Shown here: positions 24,688 to 32,386 of the stretch, in pieces
Numbering within the stretch: position 1 is the first letter of the stretch
How the letters are laid out: each line of letters starts with the position of its first letter
Origin: JBBQKQ01 sp043719155
GTDB taxonomy: Bacteria > Patescibacteriota > Minisyncoccia > Phycocordibacterales > UBA5272
Assembly (NCBI GenBank): GCA_043719155.1
Contig: JAYSUJ010000024.1
Coordinates: 8,182-72,181 of the forward strand
Direction of reading: 5' to 3'
Length of the DNA: 64,000 nt
Program-made: the position numbers and the translations under genes
The notes under the pieces: model-generated
What the model was told of the DNA's origin: nothing
Database searches by the model: none
What the model saw: the letters and a program-made list of their open reading frames with translations, nothing else

Positions 24688-25164
24688 TTATAAGGCTTCA
24701 ATTTCCTGCTGAAAATTCAACCCCAGTATAGGCACCCCAAACCCTTTCCCCTCACTTCCTGTAACTTCTGTCCTGTTAGAATACCCCTCCTTTTTACCTA
24801 GTCTTTCACAGATAAATTTAGCCGTGTCTTGTTTAACTTTGAGGATAGAAGAATCTATAACTTTAATGGCTTTACCGCTTTTATTGGTCCTAGTTATTTC
24901 ATAAGGTAAATTCAAAATAGTTTCTAATATTCCCTCGGCTTTACTCACAAAGTTCATTTTTCTTACTTTTTCACAGAACCACCCTGTATCAGTTATAGTT
25001 CTAGCGTAACTATCTTCATAGCCAGCACTAATTGCAGATTGATAAGCATTTGCAAAGTTTAGTCCTTTTACATTAATATATTCCTCCCAACAGAGTTTCT
25101 GGCGAGGGTCTAAGAAGTATTGGTTGGCTCCGTTTGGGTTGGTGGTTTTAGATTTGGTCTTCAT
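24688..25164 (-). CDS. Terminase-small-subunit-like DNA-binding protein
   Basis: 158 residues, cytoplasmic. The segment WEEYINVKGLNFANAYQSAISAGYEDSYARTITDTG has the N-A-x-x-x-A-x-x-A-G-Y-x-x-x-x-A pattern of the helix-turn-helix in phage terminase small subunits, which recognise DNA for packaging. The later part (KQDTAKFICERLGKKEGYSNR) also fits that family. No large terminase, portal or capsid gene is nearby, so the protein may have become a regulator or DNA-marking protein of the element. It is divergent from the gene at 25231 and lies upstream of the structured leader. Confidence 0.6.
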   Translation of the reverse strand: MKTKSKTTNPNGANQYFLDPRQKLCWEEYINVKGLNFANAYQSAISAGYEDSYARTITDTGWFCEKVRKMNFVSKAEGILETILNLPYEITRTNKSGKAIKVIDSSILKVKQDTAKFICERLGKKEGYSNRTEVTGSEGKGFGVPILGLNFQQEIEAL

Positions 25165-25230
25165 AGGTTAATTGTAGCAAGGATTATTGTAGAAGCAAGA
25201 CCGGAAAAATGCTATACTGTCGTCAGATTT

Positions 25231-26376
25231 ATGAATGCTACACCTAGGTTAAACTTAGACCATCTTTTAAAAGAAATTCAAGAAAAATACCAATTACTTG
25301 GAAATTTAAATTATGCTGGTGAAAAATTTTTAAAAACCTATGCTGAATATTTGGATATTGCGGAGAAAATAGAGAAAACTAGTCAACTAGACGAAGTCCA
25401 TAATTTTTCTTCCCCGAAATATTATATTTACATTGTGATAATTACAACAGTGAAGACCATTTCGGATACGATTGAAGAATACATTAACACAGATACAAAT
25501 GAACTCTCTACTTTAAAACTCCAACTTATTACGGCCTTGAAAAGTTTATCTCATTTGGAAATACAATCTGAACTTGAAAAAAGTAAATTTATAGAGGCGA
25601 AAAAACTTTTTTATAAATTTATGTCAGTAGCGAACAAAATTGTCCCAACAATAGACGAAGACCCAGATTTATTTAAAAATTTAGAAAAGATATATGAAAA
25701 CTATGAGCCGAAGTTAATAATTTTAACAGAGGAAATTCAAAAGGCACAAGAATTTAATTTATACGGAAGTATTAAGAGTTTAGAGAAAACTACCTTTGGA
25801 CTTTCTGACCCTTTGAAACTTTTAGCAGGGAAAAAGATTTTAAAAGAAGAATTAACAAACCCCAGGTTCAGTAAGAAAATGTTTATGGATTTGGTGGAAC
25901 CGATTCAAAGAAAGATTGAGCCATTTATAATTTTACCAAATAATTTTGTTGGTATAAAAAAATTGGAAATTTGTAAAGAAATATTAGATGTTTACCCAGA
26001 CTTGAAATTAGTCTTTGAAGAAAAAACGAATTTGATAAAATTAGTTGGTATTAAAAAAATAGAAGAAATTATTTTAAGTTTAGAAAGTGACCAAACTACA
26101 ATTGTGATAAAAAATGTCTTGGCAAGGCATAATTTGGAGCAAAATCTTAACGGTCTACTTACATCTTTTAAAAATAAATTCTTAGTTCAAAGCAAATCTT
26201 CCTTCAACAATGCAAATATGAAAAAGCAAGTTAAAAACATTGTAAGTGAAATTAACCGTAGTATCAAAGAAAAGAATGATTTTGATTTTATTTTGGTTTC
26301 TACAAAATCAGTTAAAAAAGACAGTAGTAAATTTATTTTGAGATTTAATTTAGAGTTGGAAAAAACGGCTGGGTAG
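25231..26376 (+). CDS. Hypothetical alpha-helical protein (381 aa)
   Basis: Unknown. It starts MNATPRLNLDHLLKEIQEKY at an ATG that lies 13 nt after a TATACT box (25213-25218), fitting the near-leaderless pattern seen for other genes here; an upstream reading is out of place with that promoter. It is lysine- and glutamate-rich and largely helical (EIQKAQEFNLYGSIKSLEKT, IVSEINRSIKEKNDFDFILV). A weakly hydrophobic stretch (YYIYIVIITTVKTISD) is not a clear span. No motif is recognised. It lies between the terminase-like gene and the candidate non-coding RNA. Confidence 0.65.
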   Translation: MNATPRLNLDHLLKEIQEKYQLLGNLNYAGEKFLKTYAEYLDIAEKIEKTSQLDEVHNFSSPKYYIYIVIITTVKTISDTIEEYINTDTNELSTLKLQLITALKSLSHLEIQSELEKSKFIEAKKLFYKFMSVANKIVPTIDEDPDLFKNLEKIYENYEPKLIILTEEIQKAQEFNLYGSIKSLEKTTFGLSDPLKLLAGKKILKEELTNPRFSKKMFMDLVEPIQRKIEPFIILPNNFVGIKKLEICKEILDVYPDLKLVFEEKTNLIKLVGIKKIEEIILSLESDQTTIVIKNVLARHNLEQNLNGLLTSFKNKFLVQSKSSFNNANMKKQVKNIVSEINRSIKEKNDFDFILVSTKSVKKDSSKFILRFNLELEKTAG

Positions 26377-26442
26377 GTGACATAAAAATTAAATAACAAA
26401 GAAGTCATATAAAATATGGCTTATTTTATATTTAAAATATGC

Positions 26443-26472
26443 TTGACAAGTTTTTGGCTGGACCAGTTTAAT
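26443..26472 (+). promoter_or_regulatory. Promoter of the candidate non-coding RNA
   Basis: A perfect TTGACA (26443-26448), 18-base spacer, then TTTAAT (26467-26472, five of six consensus bases). It points rightward and would start transcription near 26479, exactly where the run of hairpins begins. An AT-only inverted repeat (about 26408-26432) just upstream may end the preceding gene. Confidence 0.72.
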
Positions 26473-26477
26473 GGACA

Positions 26478-26756
26478 CAGTTAAGTAATTAACTGAAACA
26501 CATCGTCATAGAAACCATCTACGCAGGAAATTAGATGTAAAACTTTTTCTATAATAATTATTAAGGTGCTAATGGGAAAGGCAAGAAAATGAGTTCAACC
26601 ATCACAAATCTCTCACTTGCCCACTTGTTTAGCATCGTAATAATTAATTGTGATATTGATGAGTTGCGTCTATGAAATATCACGAACTATGACTTTATAT
26701 GGCTTGTTTCCTAATAAAATATAAGAGGAAACAAAGGCAAAAGGGTGGACTGCCTT
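26478..26756 (+). ncRNA. Candidate structured non-coding RNA upstream of the recombinase
   Basis: About 280 non-coding bases containing six helices one after the other. H1 26478-26484/26489-26495 has a GTAA (GNRA-type) loop. H2 is 26516-26521/26532-26537. H3 26555-26572/26629-26646 is an 18-position stem with one mismatch and one wobble; it encloses GGCAAG/CTTGCC (26580-26585/26616-26621) and TGAG/CTCA (26590-26593/26612-26615). H4 is 26650-26657/26676-26683, H5 26704-26712/26726-26734 and H6 26734-26739/26751-26756. A good promoter precedes H1. I cannot match it to a known RNA class. Alternatives: a long regulatory leader of the recombinase genes, or a DNA-level replication or processing site. 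Confidence 0.6.
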
Positions 26757-26787
26757 AACTAAATATTAAAAAGGGTTTATACTAAAT

Positions 26788-27012
26788 ATGCTACACGAAA
26801 ACGACCAATCAAATACAAAAAAATTGATACCAAAGGAGGGACAACTTCGTATTTCGTGTAGCAATGAAGTATTAAAAAGTTGTCCCTCTTTTGATATTAA
26901 CAATCAAGAGGAAGTTGAAACCGAAATTGCACAAAAATTATCAGCAATTTTATTTGATAAATATGTAATATGGAAACAAAAACAAAAAACTCATACCAAT
27001 ACGGAAGAGTAA
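26788..27012 (+). CDS. Hypothetical 74-aa protein overlapping the recombinase
   Basis: A small ORF, MLHENDQSNTKKLIPKEG, directly upstream of the recombinase gene and overlapping its first 43 bases in another frame. It is acidic and soluble, with two Cys (RISCSNEVLKSCPSFDINN) and a helical C-terminus (EIAQKLSAILFDKYVIWKQKQ). Overlap with the downstream start suggests translational coupling, so it could be a recombinase accessory factor or regulator. There is no recognised homologue, and the coding status is supported mainly by position. Confidence 0.5.
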   Translation: MLHENDQSNTKKLIPKEGQLRISCSNEVLKSCPSFDINNQEEVETEIAQKLSAILFDKYVIWKQKQKTHTNTEE

Positions 27013-28718
27013 GCACGCCCGAACAATTAACTTCTGGCGACAGTTTAACTCACCAAGATAAAGTGACAAAAAATGAAGCAATCAGAAGAGGTATAAACCC
27101 AACAAATTTTTATGGCGATACAATTTCCGGGTCTTCAATTACCCGGGACGGTTACGACCAAATGTTTTTTGATTTAAAAAAAGCAAACAGTAAAATCCAA
27201 ACAATATTCTACGTGATTATAAAATGTATTGACAGATACACAAGGGGTGGAGCAGAGTTCTATATAATGATGACGAACGATTTAAAAAAACTCAATGTTC
27301 AACTAATAGATGTGGCCGGGATAATCCAAGAAGAAAAAAATAGTTTGGAAGACAAAGGATTCACATACGAATGGAGTAAATACAGACCGAGCGAAACAGC
27401 AGAACTCATAGAAGCCCAAAAAGGTAAGGGTGAAAAACGAGATATCTTAACTAGGACCATAGGGGCACAAATTTCTCTAACCCAAAAAGGTTTTCGTATG
27501 GGGAGTCCCCTTGATGGAATGAGAAGCGAAACACAACTAACTGACGGAAAAAATAGAATTGTATTTGTCAGAAAAGATGGATTTGTGCATTTTATAGAAA
27601 AGATTTTTGAAATGAGGGCAAGTGGTGTAAATTCAGATTTAGAAATTATTTCAACTTTGAATGCTATGGGATACAAATCCCCAATAAGAAATAGGTGGTC
27701 AAAAAATAGAGAGAAACATCTAGGCCAAACAGGCGGCGGACCTTTAGATTTGAAACGGCTAGAAAAAATCTACTCGAAAGTTGGATATTGTGGAATCTTA
27801 CTCCATAAGTGGAATAAATATTTACCGATAAATGGTCAGATAGAAAAAATCATTTCTATTGAAGTCTATAACAAAGCAAACAAAGGAAAAAGATTTATTG
27901 TCGAAAACAGTGATGGAACTTACGAAATAAAAACAAATTACAACCCAATTCAATCAAGGCCTAGATTAGAAAAAAATCCACTTTATCCGTACGCAAAAGT
28001 TGTTAAATGCCAATTCTGTGGTTTAGGCTTTAAATATAGCGCCGCAAAAGGAAAAAACAAAAAGAAGTCCAGTCCAGGATATCATTGTTCGTATAAACAC
28101 GAATATTTTAGGAAGCCAAAAAAGGAGTTTGAAGATACCATAGAAAATTATTTGAAGTCGCTTTCTCTCACGGACGCTTTCGTTGAAAAAATGCAAAAAG
28201 AATTGGTCGATACTTTTTCAACTAAAAGTGGCGAACTAAAAAATAAATTTGCAAAGATATTTGTAAATATTGCAGACCTTAAAGCCGAACAGGAAAAATA
28301 CATTAGCGAATACATTGCTACCAATAATCCAATAATAAAAAGTTCTATTGAAAGTAAAATCAACAAAATTGAAGAGCAAATTAAAAATGCCACAGATGTT
28401 GGTGAGGAAAATGAGGTTGAAGAATTAAATGTTGACGAGTTTCTTGCTTACACCAGAAATTTTTTGAAAGACCCATCAAATCTTGTTTTGGAAGAAAAAA
28501 CAAATGTTGATACAGTGGGTGTTCTATTCAGTCTTATATTTGAAGAAAAACCGACCTACAATAATATCTTGTATCGAACACCTAAATTAACCAGTGTTTT
28601 CAAGCACTTTTCTGCAAACAAACAACCAGAAAACCAATTGGGGTGCCCAATGGGAATTGAACCCATACTAGGGGATCCACAAACCCCTGTGATAACCATT
28701 TCACTATGGGCACCATAG
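26970..28718 (+). CDS. Large serine recombinase (integrase of the element)
   Basis: A site-specific recombinase that would insert and excise the element by double-strand cleavage through a 5'-phosphoserine link. The 582-residue reading has the resolvase domain (YQYGRVSTPEQ, nucleophile Ser15; CIDRYTRGGAEFY), the recombinase domain (RKDGFVHFIEKIFEMRASGV, GYCGILLHKWN), a zinc ribbon with Cys at about 347, 350 and 373, a coiled-coil stretch (KAEQEKYISEYI ... KINKIEEQIKN) and a C-terminal tail. The last 19 codons are antisense to tRNA-His, beyond the shared 22-bp repeat. In a circular element the same frame would read Gly-His-Ala and stop, giving 566 residues. The ATG start overlaps the 74-aa gene. 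Confidence 0.93.
   Translation: METKTKNSYQYGRVSTPEQLTSGDSLTHQDKVTKNEAIRRGINPTNFYGDTISGSSITRDGYDQMFFDLKKANSKIQTIFYVIIKCIDRYTRGGAEFYIMMTNDLKKLNVQLIDVAGIIQEEKNSLEDKGFTYEWSKYRPSETAELIEAQKGKGEKRDILTRTIGAQISLTQKGFRMGSPLDGMRSETQLTDGKNRIVFVRKDGFVHFIEKIFEMRASGVNSDLEIISTLNAMGYKSPIRNRWSKNREKHLGQTGGGPLDLKRLEKIYSKVGYCGILLHKWNKYLPINGQIEKIISIEVYNKANKGKRFIVENSDGTYEIKTNYNPIQSRPRLEKNPLYPYAKVVKCQFCGLGFKYSAAKGKNKKKSSPGYHCSYKHEYFRKPKKEFEDTIENYLKSLSLTDAFVEKMQKELVDTFSTKSGELKNKFAKIFVNIADLKAEQEKYISEYIATNNPIIKSSIESKINKIEEQIKNATDVGEENEVEELNVDEFLAYTRNFLKDPSNLVLEEKTNVDTVGVLFSLIFEEKPTYNNILYRTPKLTSVFKHFSANKQPENQLGCPMGIEPILGDPQTPVITISLWAP
28638..28659. repeat. Right attachment site inside tRNA-His
   Basis: Right copy of the 22-bp direct repeat, identical to 10271-10292. 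It covers the CCA end, the acceptor 3' strand and part of the T-arm of tRNA-His, and also lies within the recombinase reading frame (codons about 557-564). Confidence 0.88.
28639..28714 (-). tRNA. tRNA-His (GTG)
   Basis: Acceptor GTGCCCA/TGGGCAC, with the extra G(-1) facing C73 that marks histidine tRNAs. The anticodon loop is TTGTGGA with anticodon GTG, the T-loop TTCAATT is present and CCA is encoded. A T-T mismatch closes the anticodon stem. It is the integration target of the element and overlaps the end of the recombinase gene on the other strand. Confidence 0.95.
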
Positions 28719-28817
28719 TTTTTTACACAGTCTTTAACACTTAAAGTGGATTCTGACATTTTAACACAGAAAAGTCTTTCTGGCTAATATTATTTTGAAA
28801 AAATTGGTATAAAAAAA

Positions 28818-28843
28818 GTGGGACCAAAAAGTCTGGCCCCACC
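28818..28843 (-). terminator. Terminator of the 28.9-kb membrane protein gene
   Basis: Hairpin GGTGGGGCC / GGTCCCAC (one wobble pair) followed on the minus strand by seven T, 26 nt after the stop codon. Confidence 0.85.
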
Positions 28844-28868
28844 AATATTGCCATAGCTGAAAAAACAC

Positions 28869-29585
28869 TTACTCGCCTGCACCCTCCTCTTCCGAAGAGG
28901 TAGACACAGACTTATCGTGAGTCAGGCGTTTCCGCCGTTCACGCATGTAATGCTCTTCCCGCCATTGTCGACAGTCGATCTCCATCCACTCAGGGTGAAT
29001 GTTCTTGATGAACCAGATTCCCTCGAAAGGATTATCTATCTCTCTAATGAGGCAGAAGATAAATGAGAAGATGTAGGTTGTAGAGCCGATGAGAAGTACC
29101 CCGCTCCAAGGAGTTGGATACTCCAAACCCATTGCACCACCGATAATGAAGATTGCCAAGATGGTCATGAGGGCATGTGCCAGAGGCGATACATCTTCAT
29201 CACGTAAATGCATGAAAGTGTGGATGTCATAGCGTTTGATGGCCATACGCACCCCCTTATACTCCTCAAGAACTTTCGAAATGAACCACCCTGAGGTGAC
29301 ACTGTAAATAAGTGTTACGGAGGGCATGAAGTATGCCACCCAATACTCTTTCACCTCCTTGTGGAAGTGAATATGATTTTGGTACAAGACCAGATACCAA
29401 ATAGTACACGCGATGAACACCGGTATTGCCGGTTGCAACATCAGCAATGCTGTTTTGATGACAGTTGTCACCAACTTCGTTTTGGTCAACCGTCGACTGT
29501 TAATCATATACGGTTCGCGGTAGAACTCTAAGTCACCAAATTTCATCCTAAACTCTTTCATGGTTTTCGGTTGTAACTTTCCCAT
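28869..29585 (-). CDS. Four-span membrane protein, possibly DUF4239-like
   Basis: 238 residues with four hydrophobic spans in two pairs (AIPVFIACTIWYLVLY and MPSVTLIYSVTSGWFIS, then ALMTILAIFIIGGAMGL and VLLIGSTTYIFSFIFCL). Cytoplasmic N- and C-termini are charged, the latter Arg-rich then acidic (RERRKRLTHDKS ... EEEGAGE). The stretch between spans two and three (EEYKGVRMAIKRYDIHTF) recalls the E-x-x-x-hydrophobic pattern of DUF4239/bestrophin-like channels, but this is weak. The GC content is clearly above that of its neighbours, and it has its own terminator. Start at 29585 or at an ATG eight codons in. Confidence 0.75.
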   Translation of the reverse strand: MGKLQPKTMKEFRMKFGDLEFYREPYMINSRRLTKTKLVTTVIKTALLMLQPAIPVFIACTIWYLVLYQNHIHFHKEVKEYWVAYFMPSVTLIYSVTSGWFISKVLEEYKGVRMAIKRYDIHTFMHLRDEDVSPLAHALMTILAIFIIGGAMGLEYPTPWSGVLLIGSTTYIFSFIFCLIREIDNPFEGIWFIKNIHPEWMEIDCRQWREEHYMRERRKRLTHDKSVSTSSEEEGAGE

Positions 29586-29656
29586 TTGGGAAACTGCATT
29601 CTACCACATAAAAATACACATAGCAAAAATTAAATTTTAGGCTATACTTTTATTCT

Positions 29657-30835
29657 ATGGATAAACCTCCGACTCAAGTATCAACAATAAACAGAGGCAA
29701 CCCAGAGAGATTCAAATCAATAGTTACCACAGAAGTAAGAGAGTTAAAAGAAAAATTGGAAAATCTTTACAATATAAACGTTGCTCTACCAGAATTTTCC
29801 AGAAAAAGCTCCAGATTTGCTTCTCATATTCCAAAAATTAGAGATTTAGATGTTGCTAGCCCAGAAAAAGTGCAGAAAAATGAGACAGAGTGTCAACTGA
29901 TTTTCTTAAAAAATTTAGAGGACCAGTTATCTAAACTCAAAAAAGCCTGTGACGACTCAAGAGTTAAAGACGGCCTCATGGGATTCTTTAAAGTAAGAAA
30001 TGGAAAAAAAGTAACCATTAGACTCCCAGATTTCACTTCAAAAGTTGGCAGAAAAGTTATAGAAACTATCGAGAAAAGAGGTCATGTTAGTGGTCCAACA
30101 GAAGCAAAAGTAACTGGCGGTGAGCTAGCTTTAAGTTTGATATTTCACGGAATACCTGTTGTTCAAATTATTGCCCTGTCTGTAGCTGGTTACAAAGTAG
30201 GTAGAAAAATAAGACCATTTATTACAGTTGACAATAAAAACCCAGATGTCCGCGAGCTAAACATAACTCTAAATGCAAGCCAGCACGACCTAATTGCTAT
30301 AATTAAAAATTACCAAACATCGGAAAATGCCCAAGAAGAACGAAACTCTAACGAAAAAGAAAGAGCTATAGCAGAACTTGTTGGCAAATACATTGGTGAA
30401 AATGTATCTCAAAAAACCAAAGAGCTTGCCAACAATTCACAAGCAAAATTGGCTTGTCTAAACTTATCTAACAGGATAGTAGCCGAGTTTGGAGTGATAA
30501 CTTCAATTCCTCGTGAACTTTTTAACTTTAGAATGTTTCGTATTCCAAACGGACCAAAAGTTGAAAGCCCTTTGAGGGACAACAGTGGGGTTGGTTTTTA
30601 CCAAGTTTTGCATCAATATCTTTTAAATGTAGAACAGATACTTACAACTGCAAGATCTAAAGCTTTAGATCTGCATCCAAACAATTCTGTACATAGAAAA
30701 CTAAAAAACAAGACCATACTTGCTGGCAAACATTTTAAAATTGGTTACAACACCATTAACATTCCAATGAAAGTTAACATCGAAAGTGCTGCAGAAGCGT
30801 TGGTAAAATATTTAATCGAACCTGAAAATAAATAA
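29657..30835 (+). CDS. Hypothetical protein (392 aa)
   Basis: Not recognised. It begins MDKPPTQVSTINRGNPERFK at an ATG 10 nt after a TATACT box (29642-29647 region), so the transcript is nearly leaderless. The N-terminal part is helical (EVRELKEKLENLYNINVALP). One moderately hydrophobic stretch (ELALSLIFHGIPVVQIIALSVAGYKVG) could be a membrane helix. The C-terminal third (FYQVLHQYLLNVEQILTTARSK ... NIESAAEALVKYLIEP) is helical. It is lysine-rich and could be membrane-associated. Divergent from the four-span protein. Confidence 0.65.
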   Translation: MDKPPTQVSTINRGNPERFKSIVTTEVRELKEKLENLYNINVALPEFSRKSSRFASHIPKIRDLDVASPEKVQKNETECQLIFLKNLEDQLSKLKKACDDSRVKDGLMGFFKVRNGKKVTIRLPDFTSKVGRKVIETIEKRGHVSGPTEAKVTGGELALSLIFHGIPVVQIIALSVAGYKVGRKIRPFITVDNKNPDVRELNITLNASQHDLIAIIKNYQTSENAQEERNSNEKERAIAELVGKYIGENVSQKTKELANNSQAKLACLNLSNRIVAEFGVITSIPRELFNFRMFRIPNGPKVESPLRDNSGVGFYQVLHQYLLNVEQILTTARSKALDLHPNNSVHRKLKNKTILAGKHFKIGYNTINIPMKVNIESAAEALVKYLIEPENK

Positions 30836-30849
30836 CTTTACCTGCGCCT

Positions 30850-30900
30850 GCACTCATGTAGAAAAAACACCAAATTCTTGGTGTTTTATCTCATGAGTGC
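30850..30900. terminator. Nested hairpin between the 392-aa gene and tRNA-Leu
   Basis: An inner perfect 10-bp stem (30864-30873/30878-30887, loop ATTC, A-run before and T-run after) can end transcription from both sides. An outer 9-bp stem (30850-30858/30892-30900) runs into the 3' end of tRNA-Leu. Confidence 0.75.
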
Positions 30901-30979
30901 CCCCGACTGGACTCGAACCAGCATGCCGTTAAGCGTTACCACCTCAAGGTAATGGGTCTACCAATTTCCCCACGTGGGC
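30898..30979 (-). tRNA. tRNA-Leu (GAG)
   Basis: Class II tRNA with an extended variable arm (TAACGCTTAACGGCA region). Anticodon loop TTGAGGT gives anticodon GAG. D-stem GGG/CCC and T-loop TTCGAGT are present. The acceptor GCCCACG/CGGGGGC has one A-G mismatch. CCA is not encoded. Confidence 0.92.
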
Positions 30980-31012
30980 AGACTTACATTTTAGCATTTT
31001 AAATGTAAAAAT

Positions 31013-31039
31013 AAAACTCAAGTTTTTTTCTTGAGTTTT
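31013..31039 (-). terminator. Terminator of rplS
   Basis: 10-bp perfect stem AAAACTCAAG/CTTGAGTTTT with a T-rich loop, followed by T-rich sequence on the minus strand, 21 nt past the rplS stop. Confidence 0.85.
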
Positions 31040-31060
31040 ATTTAAATTTAATTTTAGATG

Positions 31061-31471
31061 TTATTTAACAATTTCGTTTTTAGTGTCGGTATTTTTAGCA
31101 ATTTTAGCTTTTGTAGTTTTCAAAATTTTACGAGTTTCTTTGGCTGCTTTTTCACGAACAAAGTAAATCTTTGACTTTCGAACGTCGTTTGAACGTACTA
31201 TTTTTATAGATTCAACGGCTGGTGAGTAGAGTGGGAAAATTCTTTCTACGGCAACGTCACCTGACATTTTTCGTACTGTAAATGTTGCACCAGCCTCTGT
31301 ACCATGCTTTCTTGCGAGACAAAGCCCTTCAAAAGATTGGATTCTAAATTTTCCATCTGACTCTTTTATTTTTGTTGCTACTTTCAAAACGTCTCCGGAC
31401 TTAAATGTAAGAGCCTTTCGCTCAGCCACATCTACAGTACTTAGTTTTATTGCTGTTATTTGACTAGACAT
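31061..31471 (-). CDS. rplS: 50S ribosomal protein L19
   Basis: Large-subunit protein bL19, found at the interface with the 30S subunit. 136 residues, slightly longer than usual because of a lysine-rich tail. The core is visible: FKSGDVLKVATKIKESDGKFRIQSFEGLCLARKH, then GATFTVRKMSGDVAVERIFPLYSPAVESIKIV and VRKSKIYFVREKAAK. The usual neighbours trmD, rimM and rpsP are absent; it stands alone with its own terminator, between tRNA-Leu and a divergent phosphoribosyltransferase-like gene. Confidence 0.96.
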   Translation of the reverse strand: MSSQITAIKLSTVDVAERKALTFKSGDVLKVATKIKESDGKFRIQSFEGLCLARKHGTEAGATFTVRKMSGDVAVERIFPLYSPAVESIKIVRSNDVRKSKIYFVREKAAKETRKILKTTKAKIAKNTDTKNEIVK

Positions 31472-31567
31472 ATATTTTTATTATGGAAGCATTATAACAC
31501 AAAAATCCCAGCCTCGCAACAAAAAGTGACACACAAAAATAGATAGGCTATACTAAAACAAATAAAT

Positions 31568-32386
31568 ATGAGTTCAGAAAATTTAAATAGTTTTTGGAGA
31601 GCTGAACCACCTAAAACAACGGAAAAAGTTTTACCTCCCCACCTTGACGAACAAAAAGCAATTTTGACGATAAAAAATATTTTAGACATCTATGATTTTA
31701 ACCAAATTACAACCGAGCATATAGGGGCAGGAACAATAGAAAATCTTGTTTTGATGATTTTCAATATCAAAGAAAAAATTCATGAATACGATGTTATCGT
31801 AGGGGATGACGATAGTGGCCGGATTCCCGCCTTACTTGTTTGGAGGGTGGCCTGTCTTGTCAGAAGAAAAGCTGGCCTAAAGTCCCCTTTTTTTTTACCC
31901 TTGGCAGCTGGAAGAGACTTGAATGAAAACCCTAAAAGACAAGAGGACATAGGGAACGAATTAGAAAAAGTATTATGTAAATTTGTGATTCCTCCGAAAC
32001 TACTTGTTGTAACAGACCATATCACGACCGGTGAAGGAATGAGCAAACTTGACTCATTATTGACAGATAAATTGCACACACATTTTCCAGACGCAAGCAA
32101 GAAAACAGCTGACGTTCTGACTGGTACTTTAAAAATTGAGTCAGAACTAGACCCAGATCTGGCTTTAAGAACTTGGTATGGACAAAATGATAAAACAGTT
32201 AGAGGTTTCTATAGAGACAAAGGAAACACTGGCTTTACGAAACACAAAGACTTGGACTCTGCCAGATCATTACCCAACACGTACAGGCAAGTGTTAAACA
32301 AAGCCCGTAATAAATTTACAGACTACAGAAAAACTAGGCGTGACATAGCAAGACTCGCACCTATTTTAGCTCAAATAGTTTCTTAA
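31568..32386 (+). CDS. Phosphoribosyltransferase-fold protein
   Basis: 272 residues. Two elements fit the type I phosphoribosyltransferase fold: an early strand-loop (YDVIVGDDDSGRIPALLVWR) and the PRPP-binding loop (KLLVVTDHITTGEGMSKL), with hydrophobic strand, acidic residue and T-T-G-x-G. The usual double acidic D-D before the loop is only partly kept, so activity is uncertain. The C-terminal part is basic. Members act in nucleotide salvage or regulation. A TATACT box lies 13 nt before the ATG, leaving almost no leader. Its 3' end overlaps the convergent pseudouridine synthase gene by 26 bases. Confidence 0.7.
   Translation: MSSENLNSFWRAEPPKTTEKVLPPHLDEQKAILTIKNILDIYDFNQITTEHIGAGTIENLVLMIFNIKEKIHEYDVIVGDDDSGRIPALLVWRVACLVRRKAGLKSPFFLPLAAGRDLNENPKRQEDIGNELEKVLCKFVIPPKLLVVTDHITTGEGMSKLDSLLTDKLHTHFPDASKKTADVLTGTLKIESELDPDLALRTWYGQNDKTVRGFYRDKGNTGFTKHKDLDSARSLPNTYRQVLNKARNKFTDYRKTRRDIARLAPILAQIVS

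Larger units (their letters stand above)
10271..28659. mobile_element. Integrative element in tRNA-His, serine recombinase type
   Basis: An element of about 18.4 kb is bounded by a perfect 22-bp direct repeat (10271-10292 and 28638-28659). The right copy is the last part of an intact tRNA-His gene (T-arm 3' strand, acceptor strand and CCA), the left copy is the displaced 3' end. A large serine recombinase gene abuts the right repeat and reads through it. Cargo: an RHS/SpvB surface protein with two small membrane proteins, a DUF4238 protein, a five-gene secreted-protein operon, a terminase-small-like protein and several structured non-coding stretches. There are no capsid, portal, tail, large-terminase, conjugation or replication genes that I can recognise, so it is better called an integrative element than a prophage. 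Confidence 0.85.

Noticed and set aside
10271..28659. Complete prophage
   Set aside because: Apart from a terminase-small-like protein there are no capsid, portal, tail, lysis or replication genes that I can recognise.
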